A stretch of DNA of 16,382 nucleotides from UBA1724 sp963632245 (GTDB lineage Bacteria; Verrucomicrobiota; Lentisphaeria; Oligosphaerales; Oligosphaeraceae): assembly GCA_963632245.1 (NCBI GenBank), contig CAVGTF010000033.1, forward strand, positions 1 through 16,382, written 5' to 3'. The position numbers and the translations under genes were made by a program. The first letter of the stretch is position 1. Each line of letters opens with the position of its first letter. The notes below the pieces were generated by a model. That model ran no database searches. It was not told the origin of the DNA and saw nothing but the letters and a program-made list of their open reading frames with translations. Positions 1 through 8,000 of the stretch are shown in pieces.

Positions 1-90
1 GCAATGTGCAATGTGCAATGTGCAATGTGCAATGTGCAATGTGCAATGTGCAATGTGCAATGTGCAATGTGCAATGTGCAATGTGCAATG
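1..90. repeat. 7-bp tandem repeat array (unit GCAATGT), cut by the window edge
   Basis: The unit GCAATGT is repeated 12 times without a mismatch from the first base to 84, followed by six more bases of a 13th copy at 85-90, after which the pattern stops. The array probably extends left of the window. The unit length of 7 is not a multiple of three, so an open frame running through it cycles through the same few codons and is an artefact. There are no unique spacers, so it is not a CRISPR array. Perfect identity suggests recent expansion by slippage or an assembly-sensitive microsatellite. Confidence 0.95.
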
Positions 91-416
91 CATGGTACCG
101 CCGCCTTGAGAGCGGCGGAAGAGCGCTTGCGGCTCCTTATTAACCTTCTCCCTACTACCTTCTCCCTGCTACTTGCGCTGCGATCATCGCGGCGCAAAGC
201 TCCCCGTGCCCCCCGAATACCCTGGGGTAGTGATGGGCCTGCATGATTCCAGAAAATAGCTCTAGGGTAGCGGTAGGCTCGGTACCGGTGGTATCAGAGG
301 CGGCTTTTCCCAAAAAATCCGGTTCGTGATTTGCAAACGCGGCAAGGGTCATTAAATTAGCCCCTGCGCCCGGCAGATTATTGAAAATCGTCTTGCGTAG
401 ATCAAATCATTTTCCC
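91..416. other. Intergenic region with a hairpin and a repeat-family pyrimidine tract; no gene seen
   Basis: No credible coding region is visible between the tandem array and tRNA-Tyr. A perfect 7-bp hairpin lies at 98-118 (arms 98-104 and 112-118, loop CTTGAGA). A pyrimidine-rich stretch near 134-176 (CTACTACCTTCTCCC-like) resembles tracts found at about 8955-8993, and in reverse complement at about 15108-15137 and 16344-16378. A degenerate match to the CAAAG...CCCCGTGCCCCC repeat described elsewhere lies near 195-215. A promoter for the tRNA should lie within about 60 bases of 417, but no hexamer pair there is convincing. Confidence 0.6.
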
Positions 417-501
417 GGTGGGTTACCCAAGCGGTCAACGGGGGCAGACTGTAAATCTGCTAGCTTTGCTTTCCATGGTCCGAATCCATGACCCACCACC
501 A
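417..501 (+). tRNA. tRNA-Tyr (anticodon GTA)
   Basis: The sequence folds as a class II tRNA. A 7-bp acceptor stem pairs 417-423 (GGTGGGT) with 491-497 (ACCCACC), followed by discriminator A498 and an encoded CCA at 499-501. The anticodon stem GCAGA/TCTGC encloses the loop CTGTAAA, with anticodon GTA at 451-453. A long variable arm and a T-arm of five pairs around TCCGAAT follow, as expected for bacterial tRNA-Tyr. A hairpin terminator lies seven bases downstream, so it is probably transcribed alone. Confidence 0.96.
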
Positions 502-507
502 TTTTTG

Positions 508-541
508 AAAATCCGGTAGCGATGAGTTGCCGGATTTTTTT
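508..541 (+). terminator. Rho-independent terminator of tRNA-Tyr
   Basis: A 9-bp perfect stem pairs 508-516 (AAAATCCGG) with 530-538 (CCGGATTTT). The 3' arm runs into a T tract at 535-541. It begins seven bases after the tRNA CCA end and 45 bases before the next start codon, so it should separate the tRNA from the downstream gene. Confidence 0.85.
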
Positions 542-585
542 GTTTTTGGTCCCCTCCATTCCCTCCACCCTCTTATTTTATCGTC

Positions 586-1353
586 ATGGCCCGGATCCCC
601 TACATCAAGTATCGGCGTCCCACGGAACGCCAGCGTCAGAGCGTCTCGGGTCGGCGGTATTTATTGCGTCGTGGGGTGGTTTCGTGGTTAAGCAGGGGCA
701 AGAGCAGCCACAACCTGGCGGTGGGATTGGAGGTGCCGACGGGGTTGTCGGGGGATTTGGCGGATGTAGCGGCCTTCTGGAGTGGCACGCGGACCCAGGG
801 TGGTCGTCGGTTGTTGGAGGTCAAGCGGAGTTGTCTGGTGGTCTGTGCGTTGGATCGTGCGGAGTGCTATGCGGCCAGCATCAATCCGGATTTGCTCTTT
901 GAGGAGCTCTGCCAGTGCAGGGCGCGGAAGGAGTCCCTGGAGGAAGAGATCCGCCGGACCGAGCCCCAGTTGCGGGACAACCATACCCTCTTTGAAGAAT
1001 ACGCCGACTGGCATTACGAAGAGACCCAGAATCCGGAGTATCTGAAGTGCATCCACCGTGCCAAGGAGCTGGAGGACAAGCTCTACCGCGGGACCCGTAT
1101 GGATCGGTTGCGTCGTTGTGAAGCGGGGGACTTGTTGTATTTGGCGGTTCCGGAGGGCGTGGTTCGTCCGGAGGAGGTCATGCCGGGCTGGGGCGTGCTG
1201 TCCATGTCTGCGGAGGGCAAGATGAGTGTCTTGCGGGAGGCATTGCCGCAGGATGTGCGTCCGGCGATGCGCAATCACCTGGGCATCCAGATCGCCCTGC
1301 GCGCCAGCGAATTCGTCTGCGCGGGAATGGGGCTGTCCCGTGGTCGCAAGTAG
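586..1353 (+). CDS. Hypothetical protein with a possible PD-(D/E)XK nuclease-like core
   Basis: I do not recognise this 255-residue protein by name. The N-terminus is basic. Residues 60-80 contain an Asp (D60) in a hydrophobic strand, then a Leu-Glu-Val-Lys strand (E78, K80), which is the spacing of a D...ExK nuclease core. Residues 104-175 are highly charged and probably helical. A late segment, Cys-Glu-Ala-Gly-Asp followed by LLYLAVPEG and a GWGVL strand (about 178-206), resembles the end of restriction-fold proteins of the MmcB or VRR-NUC type, as I remember them. No signal peptide or membrane segment is seen. ATG586 has no Shine-Dalgarno sequence and follows a pyrimidine-rich leader. The stop is 18 bases before the TetR-family gene, so the two may be co-transcribed. 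Its reality as a gene is fairly secure; the nuclease assignment is an inference. Confidence 0.7.
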   Translation: MARIPYIKYRRPTERQRQSVSGRRYLLRRGVVSWLSRGKSSHNLAVGLEVPTGLSGDLADVAAFWSGTRTQGGRRLLEVKRSCLVVCALDRAECYAASINPDLLFEELCQCRARKESLEEEIRRTEPQLRDNHTLFEEYADWHYEETQNPEYLKCIHRAKELEDKLYRGTRMDRLRRCEAGDLLYLAVPEGVVRPEEVMPGWGVLSMSAEGKMSVLREALPQDVRPAMRNHLGIQIALRASEFVCAGMGLSRGRK

Positions 1354-1371
1354 CGAAAATCTCTTGTAGAT

Positions 1372-2103
1372 ATGGCACGTATCGCGTCAGCGAATTCAGC
1401 GGCTTCGAAGAGCGGTCTCTCCCGGAAGAAGCACGTCCATCGTGATGAAGAGGGCGATGTGCGTCGTCGGCTGTTGTCGGTGGGGTTGCGGATTTTTGCG
1501 GAGAAGGGCTATGAGCGTGCGGGGATCCGTGAGATCTGTGCGTTGGCGGGGAGCAACCTTGCGGCGGTGAACTACTACTTCGGGGGAAAGGCGCGCTTTT
1601 ACCGCGAGGTGAGCGCCTACGGGCAGTCCCTGCGGCTGCAGGAACTCCAGCGGCTGATGGATTCTGCGAAGGACGAGGATCCCTGGGAGACCCTGTCGCG
1701 GCACGTGGAGGCGCTCATCAGCTACTCCTTTGACAGCGATATGTTCCACTCCGCGTGGCTCTACCTCCGGGAATTCGTGAATTCCCCGAATTTCCGTCCG
1801 GCGTCCTATCCGGATGCCTTGGGGCGGGATCCCCAGGCGGTCTTCGAGGAGCATGTCCAGGGGCTCATGGCGAAGCTACTGGGACCCAAGGCCACCGTGG
1901 AGAACATGGCGCTGGTGCGCTATACCTACGCCTCCCTGAGCCTCTTCCTCCTGCTGGAACCACCGAGGCACGCGGATGACACCGATCTCCTGCCGCAGGT
2001 GAAGTCCCTGATTGGGCGGGAACGGCTGCGGGACCATATCATGGCGCTGGTGCGACAGACCGTGGATTCCCTGGCGGCACCGGCGGACGGCAACAAGCAG
2101 TAG
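1372..2103 (+). CDS. TetR/AcrR-family transcriptional regulator, probable efflux regulator
   Basis: This 243-residue protein starts with a basic, low-complexity stretch of about 25 residues. A typical TetR helix-turn-helix follows at about residues 31-80, with the family signature AEKGYERAGIREICALAG followed by NYYFGGKARFYREV. The all-helical C-terminal part (85-235) should bind a ligand and dimerise. Its layout, with FHSAWLYLREF near the middle and a long last helix, reminds me of the CecR/YbiH (DUF1956) subgroup, but that is a memory-based guess. It lies just upstream of a complete tripartite efflux set in the same direction, so repression of that set is likely. A 15-bp palindrome at 2154-2168, between this gene and the channel gene, is a candidate operator. 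No Shine-Dalgarno sequence precedes ATG1372. Confidence 0.87.
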   Translation: MARIASANSAASKSGLSRKKHVHRDEEGDVRRRLLSVGLRIFAEKGYERAGIREICALAGSNLAAVNYYFGGKARFYREVSAYGQSLRLQELQRLMDSAKDEDPWETLSRHVEALISYSFDSDMFHSAWLYLREFVNSPNFRPASYPDALGRDPQAVFEEHVQGLMAKLLGPKATVENMALVRYTYASLSLFLLLEPPRHADDTDLLPQVKSLIGRERLRDHIMALVRQTVDSLAAPADGNKQ

Positions 2104-2153
2104 CTTCGCGGGGGGAGAGAAAAAGAAGGGCCGTCGGGGGGGCTTTCGCACAA

Positions 2154-2168
2154 TTTCCGGGGCGGAAA
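2154..2168. promoter_or_regulatory. Candidate TetR-family operator palindrome
   Basis: TTTCCG-GGG-CGGAAA is a perfect 6-3-6 palindrome in the 195-bp gap between the regulator and the channel gene. Its size and position suit a TetR-family operator. It could instead be the stem of a weak terminator, because a T-rich stretch (2178-2183) begins ten bases downstream. Two direct copies of TGTCCGG (2208-2214 and 2218-2224), spaced exactly 10 bp apart, lie further down the same gap and could also bind a regulator. Confidence 0.3.
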
Positions 2169-2298
2169 GCCGTTCTATTTTTTCGCGATTTTGTTGGATG
2201 CATGTTCTGTCCGGTTTTGTCCGGAGGCATTATTTTTTGTCGTTTTCCTCTGCCGGGGGTTTAGTCCGGCCGTTTTCACCCCAGTATTTTTCTGCGTC

Positions 2299-3627
2299 AT
2301 GCGGTATATCAACGTTTCCACCCTTCTTCTCGTCCTGTTCCTGTGCGCCGGCATGCTCCGTGCGGAGGAGTCGGCCCCCCAGAAGTTGAAGCTGACCCTG
2401 GCGGAGGCCAAGCAGATTGCCTTGGAGCAGAACCCCAGCCTGGCGCAAGTCGAGGCGGGCATCCAGACGGCGATGGCGGCTTTGGAGAGTGCCCATAGCA
2501 GCTACCTGCCCTCCGTGGACCTCTCGGCGGGCGTCACTCGTCTCCGCGATGTGGCCACTCGCCCCGTGCGGGACTATGACAACACCACCCAGTATGACCT
2601 GGGGCTCTCCGCGTCCTATCTGGTCTTCGACGGCTTCGCCCGTCGTTTCCGGACCCTCTCTGCCGAGCTGGGCACAGAGACTGCCACGGCGGAGTGCGAG
2701 GATGCCAAGCGTCTGCTGATGGATTCCGTGGCATATGCCTTCTACCAGGTGCTTCTCGCCCAGAATACCATGGAGATCCGCGAGCAGGATGCCGCCTTCA
2801 ATCAGCTGCTTCACGAGGACGCAAAGAAGAAGTACGACTACGGTACCTCCAAGCTCTCCGAAGTGCTGAATTTCGAGTATCAGGTGAAGACCGCGGAAGC
2901 GGACTACGTCACGGCGCGGAACTCCTGGCGCACTGCCTGCGTGAGCCTGGGGGCGCTGCTGTCTTTGCAGCAGGACAACCTGTGGGAGAGCATCGAGCTG
3001 GTGGCTCCTGCGGAGGACGCGGGTCAGAATGGCGAGTTGCCGGCGGTCTCCGAGATGATCTCCTATGCCATGGAGCATCGTCCCGACTTGCAGAATGCGC
3101 GTCGCAATGTGGAGACTGCGGAGTTGTCGTTGAAGGAAGCGAAGGCGGGCTGGGCTCCCACGGTGAGCCTCTTCGGCAACTACGACTTCACCCGGACTCA
3201 CTCTGCGCATTTCAACAGCCACTACGACCGTGACATCAACTTTGGCATGAAGGCCAGTTGGAACCTCTTCAATGGCGGCGCCACCACGGCGGCGATTCAC
3301 CAGGCGGAGGCGCAGTTGAATGCGGCGCAGAAGGCGTTGATTGCCACGGAGGACACCGTGAGTAGCGAGGTCCGCAAGTGCCATTTGAGCCTTCGTTCCG
3401 CTGCGGAGATTTTGGAGAAGGAGAACATCCTTCTGGACGTTGCCACCCGTATTCGCGATCTGGTGCGCGAGGAATACCTGGGCGGCACGGCCACCATTAC
3501 TCGTCTTAACGAGGTGCAGACCAACCTGACCAGCACCTCCTTGGCGCGCACCAACGCCTGGATTGACCTGCTCTACGCGGGGGAGAACCTCTCCTCCGTC
3601 ACTGGCGGCTATCCGCTGGCGAAGTAG
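2299..3627 (+). CDS. TolC-family outer-membrane efflux channel
   Basis: The protein has 442 residues from ATG2299. This start is preferred over an upstream TTG (2191) because it places a clean signal peptide at the N-terminus: a short polar head, then LLLVLFL, ending near Arg-Ala at residues 21-22. There is no convincing lipobox. The mature part has the two-repeat layout of outer-membrane efflux proteins: a first helical repeat beginning LTLAEAKQIALEQNPSLAQVEAG (about 29-52), a predicted strand pair near YLPSVDLSAGV, then a second repeat beginning with an ISYAMEHRPDLQNARRNVE-like segment and ending near the C-terminus. The channel would dock with the adaptor and RND pump encoded directly downstream to form a conduit across the envelope. 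No Shine-Dalgarno sequence is seen. Confidence 0.92.
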   Translation: MRYINVSTLLLVLFLCAGMLRAEESAPQKLKLTLAEAKQIALEQNPSLAQVEAGIQTAMAALESAHSSYLPSVDLSAGVTRLRDVATRPVRDYDNTTQYDLGLSASYLVFDGFARRFRTLSAELGTETATAECEDAKRLLMDSVAYAFYQVLLAQNTMEIREQDAAFNQLLHEDAKKKYDYGTSKLSEVLNFEYQVKTAEADYVTARNSWRTACVSLGALLSLQQDNLWESIELVAPAEDAGQNGELPAVSEMISYAMEHRPDLQNARRNVETAELSLKEAKAGWAPTVSLFGNYDFTRTHSAHFNSHYDRDINFGMKASWNLFNGGATTAAIHQAEAQLNAAQKALIATEDTVSSEVRKCHLSLRSAAEILEKENILLDVATRIRDLVREEYLGGTATITRLNEVQTNLTSTSLARTNAWIDLLYAGENLSSVTGGYPLAK

Positions 3628-3670
3628 CGAAGGCGCATTCCATCCATCCGGCGGCCCTCTGGGAACGCTC

Positions 3671-3691
3671 AGGGAGGACTGCGCCCTCCCT
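3671..3691 (+). promoter_or_regulatory. Hairpin between channel and adaptor genes
   Basis: A perfect 7-bp stem pairs AGGGAGG (3671-3677) with CCTCCCT (3685-3691) around a 7-base loop, in the 99-bp gap between the channel and adaptor genes. Only a short mixed T/C tract follows, so it is a weak terminator at best. It could set the channel-to-pump expression ratio by partial termination or protect transcript ends. Confidence 0.4.
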
Positions 3692-3726
3692 CTTTCATCC
3701 TCGGCAATTCCTTGCATCCACCGACC

Positions 3727-4980
3727 ATGAAGAAACGTTCCCTGGCCCCGGCCATCATCGCTATCGTTTTCATCCTGGGAGCCGCCGTATGGGGCTCCCG
3801 AAAGATCTCCACCGCCCGCGCTGCCGCCCAGCGTCAGCGTGCCGGAGCCGTCTCCGATGCCGTGCCTGTGCGCACGGCTTTCGTGTCTCTAGGAGATGTG
3901 AGGAATATTCTGACCTTCAATGGCGACGTGCAGGCGTTGCGCAGTGTGGATTTGCAGGCGAAGGTCTCGGGTCGCCTGGCGGCGCTGTCTTTGGAGGATG
4001 GCACGGAGGTGGAGGAGGGCGTCCAGGTAAAGAAGGGCCAGCAGATTGGCCTTTTGGACGACCGCGAGTATCATGCCGCGCTCTCCAGCGCTCGGGCGGC
4101 GCTCTCCAGTGCGAAGGCGGAGTTGCAGCAATGCCATGCCGCGGTGGATTCCGCGCGTGCGAATTTAGAGGACAAGGAGCGGGAATACAACCGCATGAGG
4201 GGCCTGGTGGCGCAGCAGGCGGCCACGCAGCAGAGCCTGGATCAGGCGGAGACGGCCTTTGCCACTGCGAAAGCGGAGATGGCGTCTGCGGAAGCGAAGC
4301 TCTCTGGGGGCGAGAGTGCGGTGGAGAAGGCGGTTGCGGAGGAGGAGAAGGCGTCCTTGGATCTCTCGGAGACCCGGATTTATGCGCCTATGGACGGCGT
4401 GGTGAGCGCCCGTCATCTGGATCCCGGTGTGCAGGTGACTGCCTCCACGCCGCTGGTGACCATCTTGTCCATGGACGAAGTGAAGGTGGTGATTTCGGTG
4501 CCGGTGAAGCATCTGGAGAAGGTGGTCCCCGGCAAGACCTGTGCGTTCTTGCGGACGCCCACCACTCCGGAGGCCATCGAGTGCGTGGTGGAGAAGGTCT
4601 ATCCTTCCGTGGACAAGGTGACCCGCACCGCGCAAGTGGAGCTCCGGGTGCCCAATGTCCGTCGCGAGGACGGGACCTATCCGTTGCTGCCGGGGATGTA
4701 CGCCACGGTGGAGCTCCTGATGGAGGAGCGCTTCGGCATTGTGGCGGTGGATGTCTCTTTGCCGATCCGGAATCTGGACAAGCAGCTGGTCTTTGTCTGC
4801 CAGGGGGATACCGTTCGCGCGGTGCCCGTGACTCTGGGCATTGCCACGGAGGGCAGGGTGGAGGTGCTCTCGGGGTTGTCGGAGGGTGACGAGGTGGTGG
4901 TCCAGGGGCAGCATCGTCTGACGGACGGCTCCCAGATCCGCCGTGTGGCGCCCGAGGGTGAGTCCTCGGAGTCCAAGTAG
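3727..4980 (+). CDS. RND efflux periplasmic adaptor (HlyD/AcrA-type membrane fusion protein)
   Basis: This 417-residue protein starts at ATG3727; an upstream TTG at 3712 would add only five residues before the basic head. A Lys/Arg-rich start and a hydrophobic helix at about 7-23 anchor it in the inner membrane, with no lipobox. The rest follows the adaptor order: first lipoyl half (about 74-112), a long Ala/Glu-rich alpha-helical hairpin (about 115-215), second lipoyl half containing YAPMDGVVSARHLDPG (about 219-245), then beta-barrel and membrane-proximal domains. The hairpin tip carries R156, L160 and T167, matching the R-x3-L-x6-S motif that contacts TolC except for Thr in place of Ser. 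It should link the upstream channel and downstream pump. Confidence 0.93.
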   Translation: MKKRSLAPAIIAIVFILGAAVWGSRKISTARAAAQRQRAGAVSDAVPVRTAFVSLGDVRNILTFNGDVQALRSVDLQAKVSGRLAALSLEDGTEVEEGVQVKKGQQIGLLDDREYHAALSSARAALSSAKAELQQCHAAVDSARANLEDKEREYNRMRGLVAQQAATQQSLDQAETAFATAKAEMASAEAKLSGGESAVEKAVAEEEKASLDLSETRIYAPMDGVVSARHLDPGVQVTASTPLVTILSMDEVKVVISVPVKHLEKVVPGKTCAFLRTPTTPEAIECVVEKVYPSVDKVTRTAQVELRVPNVRREDGTYPLLPGMYATVELLMEERFGIVAVDVSLPIRNLDKQLVFVCQGDTVRAVPVTLGIATEGRVEVLSGLSEGDEVVVQGQHRLTDGSQIRRVAPEGESSESK

Positions 4981-5020
4981 CGTCGTTTTGGCGTCTCGCT
5001 AGGATATTCATCTTGAGAGT

Positions 5021-5034
5021 GAGGAGGCAAGGAG
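5021..5034 (+). promoter_or_regulatory. Shine-Dalgarno region of the RND pump gene
   Basis: GAGGAGG at 5021-5027 and AAGGAG at 5029-5034 lie 11 and 4 bases before ATG5039. This purine-rich double core fixes the start and contrasts with the upstream genes of the locus, which have no obvious ribosome-binding site. Confidence 0.75.
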
Positions 5035-5038
5035 CCAA

Positions 5039-8000
5039 ATGAAACTCCCGGAATTTGGAGTGCGTCGTCCCATCGCCACGGCGATGCTGTTTTTCTGTGT
5101 GCTGGTATTGGGCGTGGTATGTCTGAGCCGGTTGGGGTTGGATTTGATGCCGGACATCGAGCCCACCCGCGTCACGGTCATGACCACCTGGAGTGGCGCC
5201 TCTGCGGAGGATGTGGAGACCAAGGTCACCCGTGTGCTGGAGAAGCGCCTGGGCTCCGTGGCGAATCTGGATGAGATCCGCTCCACCACCTCCGAGGGCG
5301 TCTCCAATATCTCCTGCACTTTCACCTGGGGCACCAATATCGACGAGGCCTCCAATGACGTGCGCAGCAAGGTGGATATGGCCATCGACGACCTGCCCGA
5401 CGATGTGGATACGCCCACCATCTTCAAATTCGACTCCGCCGACATGCCCATCATGCTCATCGGCGTCACCGCCAAGGAGTCCATCGAGGACCTCTACGAT
5501 ATCATTGACGACGATGTGGCGCAGCCGTTGCAGCGTCTGGAGGGCGTGGGCTCCGTGGACGCCTTCGGCGGCTTGCAGCGGCAGATCCGCGTGACGCTTT
5601 CGCGGGAGAAGTTGGCGGGATATGGCCTGACTCTGGATGACATCGAGGACGCCATCGCCCGCGAGAACAAGACGCTCCCTGCCGGCAACCTGAAGGTGGG
5701 GCAGACCGAATACACCATCCGCGTGCTGGGCGAATTCTACACTCCGGAGCAGGTGGCGCAGATCCCGATTTTGCGTCGGGATGGGTCGCTGTTGCGCATT
5801 CGGGATGTGGCGGAGGTCTCTGATACCTTCGAGGAGGTGACCCAGTATGTGGAGACCATGGGGCGTAGCGGCATGATGATGATTGTGCAGAAGCGGACGG
5901 GCGCCAATACGGTGAGCGTTTGCCGCGCGGTGTTGCAGGAGCTGGAGAACCTGAAGCCGAATTTGCCCCAGGACATCCAGTTCAGCGTGGTCAACGACTC
6001 CTCCACCTTCATTCAGCAGTCCATCGGCAATGTGCGCGGAACCGTGTTGTGGGGAGGATTCTTCGTGATCCTGGTGAGTTTCTTCTTCCTGCGGAATATC
6101 CGTTCCTCGCTGGTCATCGTCCTCACCATCCCATTTTCCCTCATCATCGCCTTCGTCTTCATGTTCTTCATGGGCTGGACCATCAACATGATCAGCCTCT
6201 CCGCCTTGGCAATTGCCATCGGCATGGTGGTGGACAACGCCATCGTGGTGCTGGAGAATATCACCAGCCATGTCACCCGCGGGGTCCGCGTCCGGGAGGC
6301 ATCCATGTTCGCGGCCTCGGAGGTGGAGCTCTCCCTCTTGGCATCCACCGCCACCACCATCTGCGTCTTCTTCCCCATGGTCTTCCTGGAGGGCGCCACC
6401 GGAATCATCTTCAAGCAGCTGGGCGGATTGGTTACGGCGACCCTGCTGGCGTCACTCTGCTGCGCGCTGCTCTTGACCCCAATGCTTTCCAATACCCTCC
6501 TGAAACCCGTCCGGGAAGAGGATGAGGTCAAGCGTCGCGGGACTCTCTCCGGACGCCTCTACTCCCTCAGCGAGCGGATCTTCCTGGGTATTGAGGCGGC
6601 ATACGGACGGCTCCTCTCCTTCTGCCTGGACCACCGGCGCAGCGTGCTGATCTTCGGCGCCGCGGTGCTGGGCGCCGCGCTGTTGGCGATTCCCTTCATG
6701 GGCACCGAATTCACTCCCGACCAGGATACTGGCGAGATGGAGATCCGCTACCAGCTGCCGGTCTCCACGCGTCCGGAGGTCACCGCCGATGTGGCGCGGC
6801 GCATCACGCGGGTTATCTACGCAAAGGAGCGCGAGCTGCTTTTTGGAAAGTATGCAGGGAAGCGGATTGTCCCGGGGGCGGATGGCAAGGCATTGGAGAG
6901 TGCGATTCGTTTTGACAACTGGCGTGCGGGTCAGTCGTCCTCGGGGTGGGGCGGTTCTGGCGGCCATGTGGGCCGCATGAACATCAAGTTGCTGGAGCGT
7001 GAGCGGCGGCCCTATTCCACGGCGGAGTTAGGCGAGAGCGTGCTTCGGGAGTTGCGGCAGTGGCCGGAGTTGGACCGCGTGTATCTCTCTACCTCCAATC
7101 GTCTGATGAACATGATGATGGGCGGTTCCAACGAGAAGCCCATTGTCATTCGCGTGCTGGGATACGACCTGGACCAGTCGCTGGGAGTGGCTCAGCGCAT
7201 CCGCCAGATGGCGCTGCATACGCCGGGTGCGGTGGACCCCAATATCACCTTCGATAACGGCAACCGCGAGGTGGTGGTCAATATCGACCGCGATGCCGCC
7301 GCTGCCCTGGATGTGGATGTGGACAGCATTGTCTCCGCGGTGCGCACCCTCTTCTACGGAAATACCGCCAGCAAATTCCGCGAGGCGGAGGACGAATACG
7401 ATATCTTCCTGCAGCTGGGCGAGGACGAGCGCCGCACCATTAACGACCTCATGAACTCCGAGATCACCGCCAATGGCCGTCGCATTCGTTTGGACGCCCT
7501 GGCGACAGTCACCGAGGAGCTGGGACCCGTCTCCATTACCCGTGTGGGACAGGAGCGCGCGGTGACTCTGCAGATCGATATCTACGGCCGTTCGCTGGGC
7601 GAGGTGTGGTCCGAGCTGAAGGAGTCCATCGACACGCAGCTGATTTTGCCACAGGGCACCAGCCTGGAATACGACGGCCAGATCAAGGAGCAAGGGAAGT
7701 CCTTCCGGGAGTTGACCCTCATGCTGATTCTGGGAATCCTTCTGGTCTACATGGTCATGGCCGCACAGTTCGAGTCCTACCTGGCACCGCTGGTGGTCCT
7801 CTTCTCCATTCCCTTCGCCGGCGCCGGAGCGGTCTTCGCGTTGTGCGCGACGGGCATGACCCTGAATATCATGAGCTTCATCGGGCTCATCATGCTGGTG
7901 GGAACCGTGGTGAACAACGCCATCATCCTGCTGGATTCCATCAATCTGAATATCGCCCGCGGACGCGGCGTCCGGGATTCGGTCACCACCACCGGACGCT

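Noticed and set aside
4..246. 80-codon open frame starting in the heptanucleotide array
   Set aside because: Its first third is a translation of the GCAATGT repeat and the rest has no motif or ribosome-binding site.
381..416. Promoter for tRNA-Tyr from TTGAAA at 381
   Set aside because: No acceptable -10 element lies 16-18 bases downstream, so the match was not strong enough to annotate.
417..1353. Genomic-island insertion at tRNA-Tyr
   Set aside because: I found no second copy of the tRNA 3' end, no integrase and no change in gene style after it.
586..1383. Shared MARI start of the two neighbouring proteins at 586 and 1372
   Set aside because: Similarity stops after four residues; the proteins are otherwise unrelated, so it is coincidence.
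2191..2298. Upstream TTG start for the channel gene
   Set aside because: It would put 36 residues ahead of a standard signal peptide; ATG2299 is the better start. Similar reasoning rejects TTG3712, GTG11068 and GTG12953 for their genes.
2230..3717. Open frame of 495 codons on the - strand
   Set aside because: It is antisense to the TolC-like gene, and its translation shows no domain; the + strand frame has a signal peptide and efflux-channel repeats.
4388..6271. Long open frame of 627 codons on the - strand
   Set aside because: It lies opposite the adaptor and RND pump genes, which have clear family motifs. Its product is rich in His, Gly and Asp with no recognisable domain, as expected from the antisense of GC-rich codons.
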